From Thiobacillus sp. (GTDB lineage Bacteria > Pseudomonadota > Gammaproteobacteria > Burkholderiales > Thiobacillaceae), in the NCBI RefSeq assembly GCF_024708915.1, contig NZ_JANJXQ010000129.1:1-7352 (forward strand): 7,352 nt of DNA. The letters are read 5' to 3'. How positions within the stretch are numbered: position 1 is the first letter of the stretch; the number at the start of each line of letters is the position of its first letter. This document shows positions 6,200 through 7,352 of this stretch, piece by piece. The notes below the pieces were generated by a model that saw only the letters and a program-made list of their open reading frames with translations, searched no databases and was not told the origin of the DNA. The position numbers and the translations under genes were made by a program.

Positions 6200-7352
6200 T
6201 CACTCCGGCTGGCTCTTGTATGCGCACGGCGGTGCCTCGCGCCGCTTCGACAGGATACGTTCCATTTGTTGCACATAGTGGTCGAGGTCGGCGGCGGTCT
6301 TGGTTTCGGTGGCGCAGACCAGAATCGCCGGCCCGAGTTCGGGATACCAGCCGGAAATGTCCAGTCCGCCGAGGATGCCCTGCGCGCGCAGCGCGCGCAG
6401 CACGTCCTTCGCGTTGTCGTTGAGCTTCAGCACGACTTCGTGGAAGAAGGGGCTGGCGAACGCACGCGTGACGCCGGGAATCGCTGCCAGTTTGCCGGCC
6501 AGCGCGACGGTGTTGGCGTGGCTGGCGGAAGCGACCCTCGCCAGTCCCTGCGGTCCCAGCAGCGCCATGTATTGCGTCGCCGCGGTGACCACCAGGCCCT
6601 GGTTGGTGCAGATATTGGAGGTCGCCTTGGAGCGGCGGATGTGCTGCTCGCGTGCCTGCAAGGTCAGGGAAAAGCCCGGCTTGCCGTCGAGGTCGACGGT
6701 GCGCCCGACGATGCGCCCGGGCATCTGCCGCACGAAGTCCTGGCGGCAGCACATGAAGCCGAAGTACGGCCCGCCCGAGGCCATCGGCGCGCCCAGCGGC
6801 TGGCCCTCGCCCACCGCGATGTCGGCGCCTTTCGTTCCCCATTTGCCGGGGGCTTCCAGCACCGCCAGCGTGGTCGGATTGACCAGCGCAATCGCCAGCG
6901 CACCCTTGGCGTGCGCCCAGTCGGTCATGGCGTGCACGCCCTCCAGCACGCCGAAGAAGTTGGGCTGCGGGATCGCCAGTCCGGCAAAACTGCCGGGGTC
7001 GGCCGGCAGCACGGTTTTTCCGGTTGCCGGATCGTAGTCGAGCTCGACCAGTTCGATGCCCTGGTTCTTCACCGTGGTGTCGACCACCCGGCGGTAGATC
7101 GGATGCACCGTCTTCGGTATCAGCACGCGGCGCGAGGTCTTGTGCGATCTGACCGCCATCAGCACCGCTTCGGCCAGCGCCGAGGCGCCGTCGTAGAGCG
7201 ACGCATTCGACACGTCGAGCCCGGTCAGCCGGGTCATCATGGTCTGGTATTCGTAGATCAGCTGCAGCGTGCCCTGCGAGGCTTCGGCCTGGTAGGGCGT
7301 GTAGGCGGAATAGAACTCGCCGCGCGTGGTGATCTGCCAGATCGCAGCGGGG
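6200..7352 (-). CDS. gcvPA: Glycine dehydrogenase (decarboxylating) subunit 1, GcvPA (partial, N-terminus beyond the right edge)
   Basis: 383 residues are visible; the frame is open to the right edge, and about 65-75 N-terminal residues of a typical 450-residue subunit should be missing. The ATG at 7240 is internal: the codons before it continue the family sequence ([18 protein letters not shown], then IYEYQT). Further family blocks are [19 protein letters not shown], the glycine-rich [19 protein letters not shown] and [15 protein letters not shown]. GcvPA is the PLP-fold half that lacks the cofactor lysine and pairs with GcvPB to make the active P-protein. The C-terminal tail ([15 protein letters not shown]) looks poorly conserved. 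The stop is followed at once by the DUF3144 gene. gcvT and gcvH, the usual companions, may lie upstream outside the window. Confidence 0.96.
   Translation of the reverse strand, partial: PAAIWQITTRGEFYSAYTPYQAEASQGTLQLIYEYQTMMTRLTGLDVSNASLYDGASALAEAVLMAVRSHKTSRRVLIPKTVHPIYRRVVDTTVKNQGIELVELDYDPATGKTVLPADPGSFAGLAIPQPNFFGVLEGVHAMTDWAHAKGALAIALVNPTTLAVLEAPGKWGTKGADIAVGEGQPLGAPMASGGPYFGFMCCRQDFVRQMPGRIVGRTVDLDGKPGFSLTLQAREQHIRRSKATSNICTNQGLVVTAATQYMALLGPQGLARVASASHANTVALAGKLAAIPGVTRAFASPFFHEVVLKLNDNAKDVLRALRAQGILGGLDISGWYPELGPAILVCATETKTAADLDHYVQQMERILSKRREAPPCAYKSQPE

Overview
This is a GC-rich chromosomal window, probably from a betaproteobacterium. The lineage call is inference, resting on base composition, a FimV/HubP-type polar protein, a single-domain DgkA and a two-subunit glycine decarboxylase. 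All eight genes read on the minus strand, so the order of transcription runs from the right edge to the left. No tRNA, rRNA, CRISPR array, phage or insertion-sequence gene is visible.

Right part (about 3795-7352): glycine cleavage. The C-terminal five-sixths or so of gcvPA enters from the right edge. A DUF3144 gene starts 3 bases after its stop codon. A thiol peroxidase (tpx) follows behind a small hairpin. An 87-bp inverted array of 10-bp units comes next, then gcvPB. GcvPA and GcvPB form the two halves of the P-protein, the PLP-dependent glycine decarboxylase. Here the two halves are separated by the DUF3144 and peroxidase genes.

Middle (3235-3798): dgkA overlaps the end of gcvPB by four bases (ATGA), so the two are probably translationally coupled. 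The gap of about 185 bases behind dgkA holds a GC-rich palindrome inside an 11-bp direct repeat, and a second small inverted repeat near the start of the next gene. It looks like the main transcriptional break in the window.

Left part (1-3234): a FimV/HubP-like protein starts at GTG, with a signal peptide, FimV N-domain, Ala/Pro linker, coiled coil, one membrane helix and a cytoplasmic C-terminal domain. It is followed by a GT4-type glycosyltransferase of the MgtA/SqdX-like kind, and then by a PAP2-family phosphatase cut off by the left edge. DgkA, the glycosyltransferase and the PAP2 phosphatase could all act on membrane lipids (diacylglycerol, phosphatidate, glycolipid or undecaprenyl carriers), but the sequence does not prove the substrates.

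I see no clearly new multi-gene system. The points most worth a second look are the interrupted gcvPA/gcvPB pair, the inverted tandem array upstream of gcvPB, the short FimV-like protein without a visible LysM domain in an unusual neighbourhood, and the possible miniature element behind dgkA.
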